DNA of 64,000 nt, taken from the NCBI GenBank assembly GCA_009809945.1, contig WTPW01000841.1, positions 113,836-177,835 of the forward strand. The letters are read 5' to 3'. Numbering within the stretch: the stretch's first letter is position 1; the number at the start of each line of letters is the position of its first letter. Positions 45,475-56,458 of the stretch are shown one piece after another. The notes below the pieces were generated by a model that was given only the letters and a program-made list of their open reading frames with translations, had not been told where the DNA came from and made no database searches. The position numbers and the translations under genes are program-made. Source of the stretch: Gigaspora margarita. Lineage: Eukaryota; Glomeromycota; Glomeromycetes; Diversisporales; Gigasporaceae.

Positions 45475-46499
45475 AAATTTATGTAATAGAGACCTTGCAG
45501 ATAAGACTATACATTATTATTTGTATTATTTTTAAGATCTACGTAACAATACAAATTATTAAATTACAGATGCCACACAGTTAACACAACTTAAATCTAT
45601 ATTGTTGCGAAAGGGAGTTATATATTTGTGAATTATATAATAAACTTGCACAAAGAACTATTTTTTTTTGGTCAAAACCTATAGGTGACTTTGGATTAAA
45701 TTTAAAAAAGTAAGCAAATTTTTACCTGCAAACTGCGCGTTTCAGATTTGATTAGATATTCCTAATTAATAAGTCAACAATAATAGTTAAATTTTTATGT
45801 CTATAATAATTGTTAAAGTTGATTCTTCAGTTAACATCACTTTTTATGACTCTTGAGAGGTGGGGAGGGAGGTAAAATGAAACGAACATATGAAACGAAC
45901 ATATAAAAAGTAACAAGGTGGCCAATTTCATTGGTTGATGTAAATTAGGTGATTGGTGCAAGTCATCCAACATTTTGATTGGCTGCTCATTTTCAGGAGA
46001 GACCTCAGCTGGGGTGCTGTTAACTGAAAAATTAACTTCAAATGGTCTTATTATTGGTGTAAATCATTAAGCCATTTATTATTAAATTTTTTCCACTTCA
46101 AAACATTTAATATTTCTTTGTTTTTTATTTATATAAACCATCCTATACTTATTCAGAATTTACTTTATTTTTTTTTTGTATAATTACTATAGCACAGATG
46201 TAAGGACATGCTTAACTACTAGTTAAATACTAAAAATAAAAATTTTTGTGTAACTATAGTAGAAATAGCAAAATACCATGGTGGAAATAGGCATCCCCTT
46301 TAATTATTATTTAGTTATTCTTTATTACATATTTATTTATTCTTTATTTGTGTTACTACCCTATAAATTATTTGTTTGGTCTCGTCACAATGCATAGTTA
46401 ATTAAGTATCATTTAATTATGCATATGATCGTTATGCACAGGATCATTGTGCATAAGATCATTATATTAAATAGTTTTAAGATAGTAGTCAACTACAAT

Positions 46500-46507
46500 T
46501 ATAAAAG
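46500..46507 (+). promoter_or_regulatory. LTR TATA box
   Basis: TATAAAAG followed by GGA in the 5' LTR, conserved in the 3' LTR at 50793-50800. About 70 bases downstream AATAAA (46574-46579; 50867-50872) gives the expected polyadenylation signal, so transcription probably starts between them. Confidence 0.7.
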
Positions 46508-46652
46508 GGATCTCAAAATCCTTTTGTATCTTCATGTTCCATATAGAACGATCTACTATCATGTCTTCTATCTAATAAAGAGTCATCTTTGTCTTGAATT
46601 TCTTCTAACCAAGACCTAATCCATCCACATAATCGAACATTTCAATTACATT

Positions 46653-46670
46653 TGGCGACGATGACAGGAC
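46653..46670 (+). promoter_or_regulatory. Candidate primer-binding site
   Basis: TGGCGACGATGACAGGAC begins 2 bases after the LTR's terminal CA. TGG is expected from pairing with a tRNA 3' CCA end. The matching tRNA was not identified. Confidence 0.6.
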
Positions 46671-48278
46671 CAGATCGCCTACTTGAAGAAATTTTAATTC
46701 AAATTGGACTACATTCTACAAAATAGAAAACATGATCCATAATTCCTTCATTGAATTATATTTCAATTTATGACCCTATGTATCTTCTCAAATTCACATT
46801 CCCATAGTTGTAAATAAACGTTTTGCCCAAATACGTTTTGACCAATGCCCCTAAAATTAGAATAGAATGTTAGTACCCAAGCTCAAAAACGAAAGTACAA
46901 CCTGGAGTTATAAATAGTTTTAAAGGTTTAAACGTTTTGTACCCCTCATGTACTGTTCTTTACATGTTTAGCCCTGTTCTATATTTTGTTTTTTTCTAAG
47001 AAATACCACCCTGGGTAAAAAGAAAAAGTAATTAAAGAAATTAAAATAAGTGCTAAAAATATATATAAAAAAATATATATATTGAACAAAGTTATACTCA
47101 GCTTTGAAGAAACCCTTATGACCTATATTGCAGTTCGAACCTTAAGTCCATAAACATACACCAAAAATCTGGTTCAGTCTTGTTGCATCATTGTTTCTTG
47201 ATATACTGCAATAGAGATGTATTAAGAATTAATATAAAAAAAAAAGAAAAAAAGAAAGAAAACAAGCAATACTTATCTTTCCAGAAGCTCTTTTCCACTC
47301 GGAAGAAGATATATTTCTTGAAAAAATCGCTTTGTCTCAAGCTACTACTAAAGAAGAAGTTGGTTAGAGCAAAAGGAAAGAATAAAAAGTACAACAAATT
47401 CTTCCTTATATATATTTTAAAACTCCAGTAAAGGACTACTAGAAGTGTTCTCAATAATCTTTATAAACTATGAGTTTTACGTATCTAAAATCAACTTGGG
47501 CTGATAGAAAGAAGCGAACTGACTAAAATTGCAAAAGGTCTACCTGAAGTTCCAAAAGTTCAAAGTAAGAACCAAAAAAAAAATCAATAAAAATACCTGA
47601 AACGAGAAGGAAAAGGGCAAATATACTATATCCAAAAGATTAATAAAGCTGATTAAAGTGGATCTATCAGCATATTAAATGTGACAATCACATGAGTGAC
47701 GTCACAAGAAAAGGAGCAAAATGAATAAGTTTATCTGAGTTAAAAAAAATAAAAGAACTCCAAACTAGATGAAAAAAATGGCCCTATTAAAAAATATATA
47801 TATATATATATAAAAATAAAAAAATTTTTTTTTGATTTTCAACAATAATCTAATAATCATGTAGATGACATTAAAGTCAAGCTGAAAAGATGAAAAGACA
47901 AAAGAAATACTACTGATCTTCACACAGACCCATGAGAGTTTATAAGTTGATCTGATTCCCATAAAGCCCTGAAGAATTTGATGAGAAAAAAGACCTAAGA
48001 ATAAATAAATAAACAAATAAATAGTTAAATAAATAGTTTAATGAGGCAAAAAAAAAACTTATCTTTTGCATTACACTTCAAATTTTGAATATAAGATTTA
48101 AAAGAGAAAAAAAAATTTATATACAGTTATATTTTTTTAGTTTTTTTAGTTTTTTAAGTTAGTTTTTTTTCTAGATTCTGTGTGAATCACCTAAATAATT
48201 GAGTTAAGTTTTTTTTTAGTTTTTGGTTACGGGTAAGCTAAGGTACAAAACCCCTATTAGTTTTGTTCTGGTTATGGG
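46671..48278 (+). other. Non-coding internal region of the LTR element
   Basis: Low-complexity and AT-rich, with A-rich and T-rich patches (47220-47270, 47790-47830, 48120-48240). Opposite overlapping frames at 47180-47454 and the frame at 47765-48016 have Lys/Phe-only biased composition and no domain. No gag or pol homology is recognisable. Confidence 0.6.
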
Positions 48279-48555
48279 CAGTGTCATGGGACAGTCTTGG
48301 ACAATAACTTGGACAATTTTGGACAATTTTGGACAATTAAATAAAGTAAAATTACTTGAAATTTTATTAAGATAACCTATTTTAATTTTAACTAGAATGT
48401 GTTCAGCACCTAAAAAAATATATAGTTATATATTTTTTAGATAGATTTATTGATTATTAAAGCCTGGACAAGCTTTGGACAATTTTGGACATTTGGACAA
48501 TTTTGGATGTGAACAAGCCAAAAAAAGCTATGGACAGCCAAAATGTACAACACTG
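48279..48555. mobile_element. hAT-type MITE with TTGGACAATTT repeats
   Basis: CAGTGTCATGGGACAGTC at the left; AACACTG at the right end, with GGACAGCC just inside. The flanks GTTATGGG (48271-48278) and GTTATGAG (48556-48563) differ by one transition. Six to seven TTGGACAATTT boxes lie in two subterminal clusters. The interior keeps a partial copy of the window-wide motif (TGTTCAGCACCTAAAAAAAT). 277 bp, nested in the LTR element. Confidence 0.85.
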
Positions 48556-48629
48556 GTTATGAGTAATCCAAGGAACCTAAAACCCAGGATTTATTTTTTT
48601 TAATGAGTTTAAAATTTTTTTTATCACTA

Positions 48630-50417
48630 TATCAGCAAATTTATAATAGCGTAATCTTACGTAAGATATTACGAACCGTAATATAAGCAAAATATTATGT
48701 AATATATTTTGAAATATTTCAAATTATCAAATTTTCAAAATATTACGAAAGTAATTTCGAAATATTTCGAAATAGGTTAACAAAATATTTCGATCCCTTT
48801 CAAAATAATTTAGGACTAGGAAACCAAGCTGGATCAGGATCAGTAGGTCTGTAACCTGGATTGCGCATTAGACTGATTTTTTGAAATAGTTTGAAATAGT
48901 TTGATGATATTCAAATTCTGTACTACAAGATCAGATTAGATCTTTTGTTTATAATTAGATCTTCTATTTTTTTTCTTTTGCTTTTTTTGTTTTTATTTCG
49001 TTTCATTTTTTATTTTCGTTTCATTTTTTGTTTTCGTTTTATTTTTTTGTTTTCATTTTTATTTTTAATTTTTTTAATTATTTTTTATTTCGGCACTTTT
49101 ACAAGACACCTTTGCAAGAAGACATACAACATTTCGAAACCTTGCGCATGTCTACTTAGACTTCTGACACATTCAAGAACACCAAGAACGCTTCTTTAGA
49201 GAATGATTTAGGCACAAGTTTTCGCAAGTTTTCGCAAGGTTTTGCAAGTTTGTGCAAGTTTTTGCAAGGTTTCACATCATTTATTTTTTCATTTCGTGTT
49301 TTTTGTTTTGTTTTCTTTTGTTTTATTTTAAAATTTTTTTTATTAATTTATTATATTTCAGCACTTTGCGAGAACAGAACCCTTTCTTCCTGGCACTTTG
49401 CAAGAAAAACAACCCAGACTTTTTCAGTACTTCATGACTTTTTTGGCATTTCGCAAGAACATTAACATGACTTTTGCAATTTTTGAATTTACAAGAACGC
49501 GAACTCTTACGAAGATTTGGGGCTTCGTTTATTTTTTTTTATTAGTTTGCTTACACTTTTTGTTTTTTTGTTTTTTTTTTTTTACTTATTTTTTAAATTT
49601 TATTTTAGTTTATTTATTCCTAACTTCTTCGAAACTTTGCGACTTTCCTCGGCAATTTGCAAGAACCAACACTTCTAAGCAACATTTTTATTTTGAAGTT
49701 TTTAGAAAAAGAGTGCAAAACGAAGTTTATAGCCAAAACAAAAGAAGTAGTCAAAGTGAAGACAATAGAAAACAAAGAAGCGAAGATAATAACTAACTGT
49801 GGGTGAGCGAAAATAAGTGTATAGGGCTAGTTTTTTGTATATAATGATAGAATTAGAAGTGAAGAAGTGCGAAAGTATTTAAAATAATATATAATAATGT
49901 AAAAATAATACTGTAAAAAATGTATAATAATTAAAATATAATATATAATATAATATGTATAATATATAATAATAATAAATAAAAAAATGATAAATAAAAA
50001 AATTTAAAATTTTATAATAAATTGCGAAACCTTGCGAAATAAAGCGAAAACCTGTAAAAAAGTATGATTATGTGAATATGTATATCGTTTATTTATTTTT
50101 TAAAAATTTGCAAAAATTTGCCAAATATTGCGAAACAATGCGAAATGATCCAAAATATTGCGAAACAATGCGAAAATATCAAAATATTACCTCCTGCATG
50201 CATTAGTTTATTGATCTGCATAAGCACGCGATCCCTGTAGGGGGAGGTAATTTGCATTTTTTTATTTGGTATATTTCGAAATATTTTGAAATAATAACCG
50301 TAATATTACCGTAATCTAACGTAATATATTACGTAATAAATCGTATCAAACATAAGATTTTCATAATATTACGGGGCGTAATATCTTACATGATTACATA
50401 TATATAATTCGCTGATG
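48630..50417. mobile_element. TA-flanked TIR element nested in the LTR element
   Basis: TA (48628) then TATCAGCAAATTTATAATAG, and inverse TATATATAATTCGCTGATG then TA (50418-50419). The TIRs extend ~55 bases (GTAAGATATTACG...CGTAATAT). Subterminal GAAATATTTCGAAAT boxes occur on both sides. The middle (49090-49290, 49360-49690, 50020-50180) repeats TTTTGCAAG/TTCGCAAG and GCGAAAC words. Frames at 48945-49796 are Phe-rich products of this low-complexity DNA, not recognisable proteins. 1788 bp. Confidence 0.82.
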
Positions 50418-50450
50418 TAGTTGATTATGCTCGGAGGACTTCGCATTTTG

Positions 50451-50463
50451 AAGGAGGGGGAAG
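50451..50463 (+). promoter_or_regulatory. Polypurine tract
   Basis: AAGGAGGGGGAAG directly abuts the 3' LTR, as expected for the plus-strand priming site of an LTR retroelement. Confidence 0.85.
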
Positions 50464-50943
50464 TATAATATAGTAGGTTGAATTTAGACATAACGTGTTG
50501 GTTATGTGTTTATCATGAGGTGACCATGAAACTATTCGCTTCATGACCGTTATATAGTTATGTAGTGCTTTTAATATTTATTTATTTATTATTTAATTAT
50601 TATTTAGTTATTCTTTATTACATATTTATTTATTCTTTATTTGTGTCACTACCCTATAAATTATTTGTTTGGTCTCATCGTAATGCATAGTTAATTAAGC
50701 ATCATTTAATTATGCATACGATCATTATGCACAGGATCATTGTGCATAAGATCGTTATATTAAATAGGTTTGAGATAGTAGTCAACTACAATTATAAAAG
50801 GGACCTCAAAATCCTTTTGTATCTTCATGTTCTATATAGAACGATCCACTATCATATCTTCTATCTAATAAAGAGTCATTTTCATCTTGAATTTCTTCTA
50901 ACAAAGACTTAATCCATCCACATAATCGAACATTTCGATTACA
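50464..50943 (+). repeat. 3' LTR (uninterrupted)
   Basis: 480 bases, starting TATAATATAGTAGG (first G of TG mutated to A) and ending CGATTACA. It contains the empty site TTATTTAATTATTATTTAG that corresponds to the insertion in the 5' LTR, plus TATAAAAG and AATAAA signals. Confidence 0.93.
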
Positions 50944-51072
50944 ATAGTACAAAGTACATAGTGTAGAGTTTTGTATTTATTTACAAAATCTTGATTCTAA
51001 TTGGATATAAAAATCAAATAATGCTATAGCTAAATTAGTAGAATCCTAGTTAACTCGTACAAAGATCATATA

Positions 51073-51881
51073 CAGTGGCCTACCATAATATTGTGGACAC
51101 TTTTTAAAAATTTATATAGAGCTAAATATATAAGATATTAAGCTAAAAATAAAAATATAAATGCATTAAATCTATATCTTTTAAATAAAAAAAAGTTTAT
51201 AAAATTCTATACAATACTTTTTAAAATAATCAGATTTTAGTAAATTTTAGATTTTTTTATTTTTGCAATTTGCTAATTTTTAATATATTCTTATAGTAGC
51301 ACAAATTACTAAATATAGTAATATATAAACTTGATTTTTTATAAAGTAAACTAGCAATTTTTTTTAAATAAAAGTATTTAGCATAACAAATTGTATATAT
51401 TTTGAAAATTTTATAATTTTTAAAAATTTATTTACTAAATTACTATATATAATAATAAAATTTCTATATTTAGTAATTTTTAATTTTAATTTAGTAATTT
51501 TAATTCTAAGATTTAAAAGTAATAACTAGCTTAATATTTTTTAAAATTTTATAAAAATTTAGAATTATATATAATTTGTTATGCTGAATAATTTTTACTT
51601 AATTTTGAAATTTAATTAACTTAATAAAAATTTTACTTTTACTATATACATATTATTTTAATCATTTTTTTAACATTATAATTTTTATGATTGTGTAACA
51701 TTGCAAAAAAATTAAAATTTTTAATTATTTTAAAAAGTACAGCATAGAATTTTTTTATTTTTTTTTTATTTGAAAGATATAGATTTAATAAATTTATATT
51801 TTTATTTTTAGCTTAATATCTTATAAATTTAGCTCTATATAAATTTTTTAATAGTGTCCACAATATTATGGTAGGCCACTG
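51073..51881. mobile_element. Mariner-type palindromic MITE, copy 2 (inverse orientation)
   Basis: TA then CAGTGGCCTACCATAATATT at 51073; inverse to CAGTGGCC ending 51881 then TA (51882-51883). Internal sequence aligns with the reverse complement of 43180-43982. 809 bp, non-coding. It lies 125 bases after the LTR element, while copy 1 lies 195 bases before it. Confidence 0.9.
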
Positions 51882-51883
51882 TA

Positions 51884-52515
51884 TTATGCATTTTAGCAAA
51901 ATCTCCCAAAATTTAAAAAGCAAAAAAACAGTTTTAGCAATTATTTTAGTATTTAGTAGTTCAATTTGATGAACTTTTTTTTTAAGTGAAGCTCTTAGTG
52001 AAGTGAAGTGCATCTAACAAAAAAATTTATTCGATTAAAAGTTATTTAAAAAAAATATAGTTTTGTTGTTTTTAGCAATTAGGCCAAAATTGGCCAAAAC
52101 TTAGTTATAACCTATATAAGAGATGTTTAGGGTTCTATATTAGTGAAGTTGTATGTTTCAATTTGCTACATTTTTAATTAACCAGTTATGGCTAGTTATA
52201 ACTAAGTTTTAAAATGGCACATTTCAATAATTCAAGTTTTATTTGCATCTCTACTAATAATACAAAATGTAATATTCTTATAATATTTGAACTACTGTTG
52301 CTAATTTGGTATTATTATAGCATCTATATAGTATATATGTATTTCAAAATAGTATACAAAACCCAAAATAATATACAAAGAAAATTATTATATACAAATA
52401 TGGTACCTATTATTATTTAGTTAAGGTCTTTGCTTTAAAAATAGGGTCTAATATTGGTAAAATTTATATATAGATATATATTGATTACTAACTAAATACT
52501 TTTGCTAATTTCTAT
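51884..52515. other. AT-rich spacer with a possible TIR remnant
   Basis: ATATAAGAGATGTTTAGGGTTCTAT at 52116-52140 resembles the right end of the GGACATCTCT family (elements at 13540 and 37911). TTTAGCAATT phrases precede it, but I found no left partner. The frame at 52214-52420 has no recognisable domain. Confidence 0.4.
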
Positions 52516-52528
52516 TTATTATAATAGT

Positions 52529-53393
52529 GGTCCTCTGGGTTGATAGTATAGCGGTTATGCTCCAAGAATGCAAATCAGAAGGTTGCTAGTTCAATTTTCA
52601 GTGGCGGCAAAATCATAATTCTATGTTTGCAGGTTCTACCATATCGGGAAGAATAGCATAGATCAGAGGGTTTTGAATAGGCAACACCCATAGCAGGTTG
52701 CAGGTATTGTAGCTAGTGTAGAACCTTCAGGTGGACTACTCAAATTAGGCACCAAAAAAGTGCACGTGTGGCTAGTTATACCCTCGTTTATGTGACATTA
52801 ATTGGCAGTCCTCAGTGGAGGGTGCTGCGAATAGTTGGGATCAAAACCACTGTGTTGTCCTTGTATTAGAACCATGATTTGAATAACTGAAGTTATATGA
52901 TGTATTGAGAGGCTGAGTCTAAAAGAATACTTCAAGAACACATGGTGGCACATTTGAACTGCGAATCATACCAACAGGTAGTGTTTCAATCCTAAATCTG
53001 AAATCTGGATTAATCCTTCAATCCAGACAAATCCAGATATTCAGACCAAAGATTTTTACTAGGATTGGTCAACGAACTTAAATTATGGACATAAAGATGT
53101 GCCCAAAGCTAGCTTTATACATAATCTGATGCGGATTCAATTCGGATTTGATAGAATCTGGATGGCCTGTCAAAATTAGAATCAAAACACTACCAACAGG
53201 TGGTTGTCTGGGTCAATAACCGGTGGGGCTTGCTGGGAGATGAAGTGTTTCGGTGAGACAACCCTACTTGGGCACTCAATGCAGTAGCCGGATTGATGTC
53301 TACCCAAAGACTTTAAATGATTATTTGTATACTTGTATCTGAATTTGAAAATTTAATAAAGGTAGCACAAAGGTTGTTAATATAAAAAAAAAA
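52529..53393 (+). mobile_element. Full-length SINE-like retroposon (family 2), perfect 13 bp duplication
   Basis: TTATTATAATAGT flanks both sides (52516-52528, 53394-53406). The tRNA-like head at 52529-52612 has A box TAGTATAGCGG and B box GGTTGCTAGTTCAATTTTC. The body includes the segment 52680-52800, shared with family 1 (17585-17760). The 3' end has AATAAAGG and an A-run. About 865 bp, long for a SINE, and no open frame. tRNA heads imply transcription by RNA polymerase III (family knowledge). Confidence 0.93.
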
Positions 53394-53504
53394 TTATTAT
53401 AATAGTAATTGATATATATTTAATATTGATATTAAATATTTTTATAGGATAAATTTATTTGTTGCAACCTATTATATAGTATTTTTGTCACAGATCACAT
53501 AATA

Positions 53505-53760
53505 TGGGCTAGGTGCTAGAAAAAGAAACGAAATTGACAAAAACAGAGATCTTTGGAAAATCAATTTGTATATTGCAAATCTTATAATAGATCATAAGAA
53601 AATGCAAACTTTAAAGAGCTATAATGCAAAATTTTATTAATACAACTACTTTTGTGCCTTAAGTGAAAAACAATTCTAATCTTATTTTAAATTGATTTAT
53701 ATAAAAAAATTGCTTTTGAAAAAATTGTCATTTTCGTTCCTTTTTCCAGCTCCCAGCCCA
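53505..53760. mobile_element. TA-flanked MITE
   Basis: TA then TGGGCTAGGTGCTAGAAAAA (53505); inverse TTTTTCCAGCTCCCAGCCCA then TA (53761-53762). The TIRs extend ~40 bases (AACGAAATTGACA with TGTCATTTTCGTT). 256 bp, non-coding. Confidence 0.87.
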
Positions 53761-53869
53761 TATAATTAGCTAATCAAAACGTAAGTATATTTAAACTTTA
53801 TTATACAAATTTTAATTATAAGTTTTAATTAATTAATGTTTTTACATATTTATCCTAATTACACTTCTA

Positions 53870-54110
53870 ACTCTAACACTAACTAACTAATGCTACTAAC
53901 CCTAACCTTATCCCTAACTCTATATTAACTAATCTAATCTTCAAAATCATCATATAATAAATAATTATAATGTGACACATAGCAAAACTAATAACCTAAT
54001 CCTAACCCTACATTAACTAACCTCACTCTAGTCTAACTATCAAATTGTCATATAATAAATAATTATAATATGATACACATCGAAATGAAACTAATAATGA
54101 TTCATAAAAC
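53870..54110. repeat. Tandem ~105 bp duplication with CCCTAA-like words
   Basis: CATATAATAAATAATTATAA occurs at 53949 and 54050. It is preceded each time by CCTAACCCTA...TTAACTAA and followed by GA-ACACAT-G-AA. Two units are clear. Confidence 0.72.
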
Positions 54111-54717
54111 TATAGATTACCTATAGCAATATTGACAATGGAGCACCAATAATGACATTGATGAATCAAACCAACAAAGGTCAACAAACAAAATACCAAA
54201 ATTATAGCTCTATGCATGACCACTAACTGTATGAAAAAAATTCAGTTAATTACACTACAGACAAGAAAATCATTAGTAAAAAAAACTTGCAATAGCAATA
54301 CTAGCAATGGAAAAACCAAAAATGTGTTTCCAATATTGGACATATTAAAAAAAACAATTCTACAAAAAATGATGCCAAAGTAATGAATATATACCAATGA
54401 AGACTAATGATTAGGGGGCTTCCAGAAATCAGCTGATTTTGGGGTGAGGTGGCTTAATTGGGATATCAGGTATAATTCTGGTCAGAATTATTGGGCTATG
54501 GCCAGATATACATAATGCATTAATTGTAATACAATGTACTGACTTATACTTCAGATACCAATACATCTTAGATATGATAGGATAACTTTTGGTAGAGTAC
54601 TTTTTACCCCAATTTAGTAAATTTTTTTTAATACTATAATAGAGCCAATAACTGATAATTTTTAGCTAGCCATTCAAGGGCCAATAGCTCTAAATCATGT
54701 TATGGAAATTTTATTTT
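54111..54717. other. Unassigned sequence
   Basis: Less AT-rich than most spacers (54400-54600), but without an open frame or inverted partner that I could find. Confidence 0.4.
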
Positions 54718-54730
54718 CTATTGAATATAG

Positions 54731-56445
54731 TATAGCGGAAGTTCATTTTGATTGGTTGTCAAAACACCCCAGAAAAAATATTGATCATACCCTGGATAAA
54801 GCATCAGACGAGAATTTATTGCTTTCAAAAAATTAGTTAATACTTTCTGAGGACGTGTATTATAGACTACAACACATTAATTTGCTTCATAATAGCTACT
54901 TTAATTCATCTTTTGCAATATATAAGGTAAAAGGGGGTATTGTGGCGAAGGGGAGTATTGTAGCGAATTTGTATTATCTTGTGATACAATAACCAGAATT
55001 GGATAATTTTTATACTATTCGATTTGTCTCAATAAGATGAATCAAATAGTGGTTAGATCATCCAATTCTGACCACTGGATCACAAGATATTGACGATTAT
55101 GTATGCACGACACTACAATACAAAAATAATTTTGAGGGTATTATGACAAAACGCAAAAGTTAGCTATAAGGTAAGTGCCTTTTAGTACTATGCAAATCAC
55201 TATTTATGCTCTAAGTAAAGTTGTTCAGCCTATCATATACGTGTACCCTAAAAGTTTCATAAAATTTGAGTAACTTTTTATTAATTGACTTTTACAAAAT
55301 ACGCTTCTATGAAAAAATTTAGACTTTTTTCGTAAGAACGTACTTTGTAAAAGTCAATTAATAAAAAGTTGTTTAAATTTTATGAAAATTTTAGAGTATG
55401 CGTAATTTGTCAGTTCAAACAACTTTACTTAGAGCATAAATATCGATTTGCATAGTACTAAAAGGCACTTACCTTATAGCCAACTTTGTATTTCATCATA
55501 ATACCCTCAAAATTATTTTGATATCGTAGTATATCATACATAATCGTCAATATCTTGTGATCCAATGGTCAGAATTGTGTGATTTAACCACTATTCGATT
55601 CGTCTCATTGAGACGAATCGAATGGTATAAAAATTATCCAGTTCTGGTCATTGTTTCATGATATAGTTCTAGTTCGCCACAATACCCCCACTATCTCTAA
55701 AATCTTTACTTTAGTTTTTTTAACTTTGAATGATAATATCTTTTGATCCAGTGATTAGAATTTAATGATTTTTATACCATTAGATTCATCTTTGTGAGAT
55801 GAGTCAGTTGATATCAAAATCATTCGATTCTATTGGATAAGTCACGTGATATCATCAATCAAAGTTAACTTCGCTACAATACCCTCTTTTACCTTATACT
55901 ATTCTTTTCATAATAAGTATATTATTTTACAATAAACAATTAAGTTTTGTAATACATTATTAAACTAGATTCAAAATACGCGAACATTTCTAACCACTAC
56001 TACTATAGACGTTGTACTGTATTTATAAGCTATACTTATAACCTAAATAAATATAACAAAAAAAATTACAGTTTAGAATGTAGTTCAAAATAGTATTTTT
56101 TTATTAGGCTAGCAAAACTAGTGGAAATAAAATCTTGCAACTTCACTCACCAATTGCCTAGGTTACCAAACTACTTTCTGATCTTTTAAAATCTTTGCTT
56201 CTTATCTAGATCTTGAAACTTCTGTATCCTACTGTATCCTAAGTTAAAAAATAGTAAAACCCAAGATAAAATACTAATGACTCAAGTTGATTTCTACATT
56301 ATGTATTACAAAAAAAATTCTCATATGATATTACGATTTTTACTTATAAAAGTACTTTAAAATTACAGTTGACTGTATAAAAAAAAAGATCATTACCAAT
56401 CATATTTTGTTTAATTTTAGCCAATCAAAATGAACTTTTGCTATG
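54731..56445. mobile_element. TIR element with 13 bp flanking repeat
   Basis: TATAGCGGAAGTTCATTTTG (54731) is inverse to CAAAATGAACTTTTGCTATG (to 56445), extending to ATTGG. CTATTGAATATAG occurs directly outside both ends (54718-54730, 56446-56458). It is longer than usual for hAT (8) or Mutator (9-11), so part of it may belong to the element. It contains the TA-flanked element 54923-55896. No transposase is visible. Confidence 0.75.
54923..55896. mobile_element. TA-flanked palindromic element with several internal folds
   Basis: TA then TAAGGTAAAAGGGGGTATTG (54923); inverse CAATACCCTCTTTTACCTTA then TA (55897-55898). A main fold runs from 55020 to 55640, with its axis near 55310. TTGTGATCCA...GACCACTGGATCACAAGATA modules occur four times, in both orientations (55070, 55560, 55655, 55745). 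Both arms carry GCTCTAAGTAAAGTTGTTCA or its inverse (55208, 55420). Non-coding. Confidence 0.88.
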
Positions 56446-56458
56446 CTATTGAATATAG

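Larger units (their letters stand above)
44318..46298. mobile_element. TIR element inserted in the 5' LTR, with perfect 8 bp duplication
   Basis: TTTAATTA flanks both ends (44310-44317, 46299-46306), and the 3' LTR shows the single-copy empty site. The TIRs are GAGCGCTACTATTTCCACTA and, inverse, ATGGTGGAAATAGGCATCCCC. The outer ~65 bases match well from ACTATTTCCACTATGG inward (TGCTATTTCCACTATAGTTA). The interior holds the palindromic element at 44425-45165, a pair of ~75 bp direct repeats (45309-45474) and no transposase. 1981 bp; the 8 bp duplication suggests hAT- or P-type mobilisation. Confidence 0.93.
44182..46650 (+). repeat. 5' LTR, interrupted by a TIR element
   Basis: LTR sequence is present at 44182-44317 and 46299-46650. 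Joined after removing the insertion and one copy of TTTAATTA, it is 480 bases, the same length as the 3' LTR. The frame at 46419-46619 is LTR sequence repeated at 50712-50912, not a gene. Confidence 0.92.
44182..50943 (+). mobile_element. Non-autonomous LTR retroelement
   Basis: Two 480 bp LTRs (44182-46650 with a 1989-base interruption, and 50464-50943) begin TGTAAT/TATAAT and end ATTACA. ATAG flanks both sides (44178-44181, 50944-50947). A primer-binding-site-like TGGCGACGATGACAGG starts 2 bases after the 5' LTR. The polypurine tract AAGGAGGGGGAAG abuts the 3' LTR. The internal 3.8 kb has no gag, protease, reverse transcriptase, RNase H or integrase motif. Without its own insertions (48279-48555 and 48630-50417) it is about 1.7 kb, so it must have depended on a partner element. 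The LTRs differ at roughly 29 of 480 positions by eye, nearly all transitions. Confidence 0.9.

Noticed and set aside
46419-46619. Duplicated short gene (with 50712-50912)
   Set aside because: The two frames are the same part of the 5' and 3' LTRs. Similarity reflects the LTR pair, and the peptide has no recognisable domain.
47180-47454. Overlapping opposite-strand ORFs
   Set aside because: Composition is dominated by Lys or Phe from A/T runs, and neither frame has a domain. These are shadows in the non-coding LTR-element interior.
48945-49796. Membrane protein gene(s) with Phe-rich segments
   Set aside because: The frames come from TTTTC/TTTTG low-complexity sequence with GCAAG repeats inside a TIR element. 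No start context, intron or conserved motif was seen.
52214-52420. Possible small membrane protein gene
   Set aside because: It is AT-rich with no domain, no intron signals and no supporting neighbours; frames of this length are expected by chance here.
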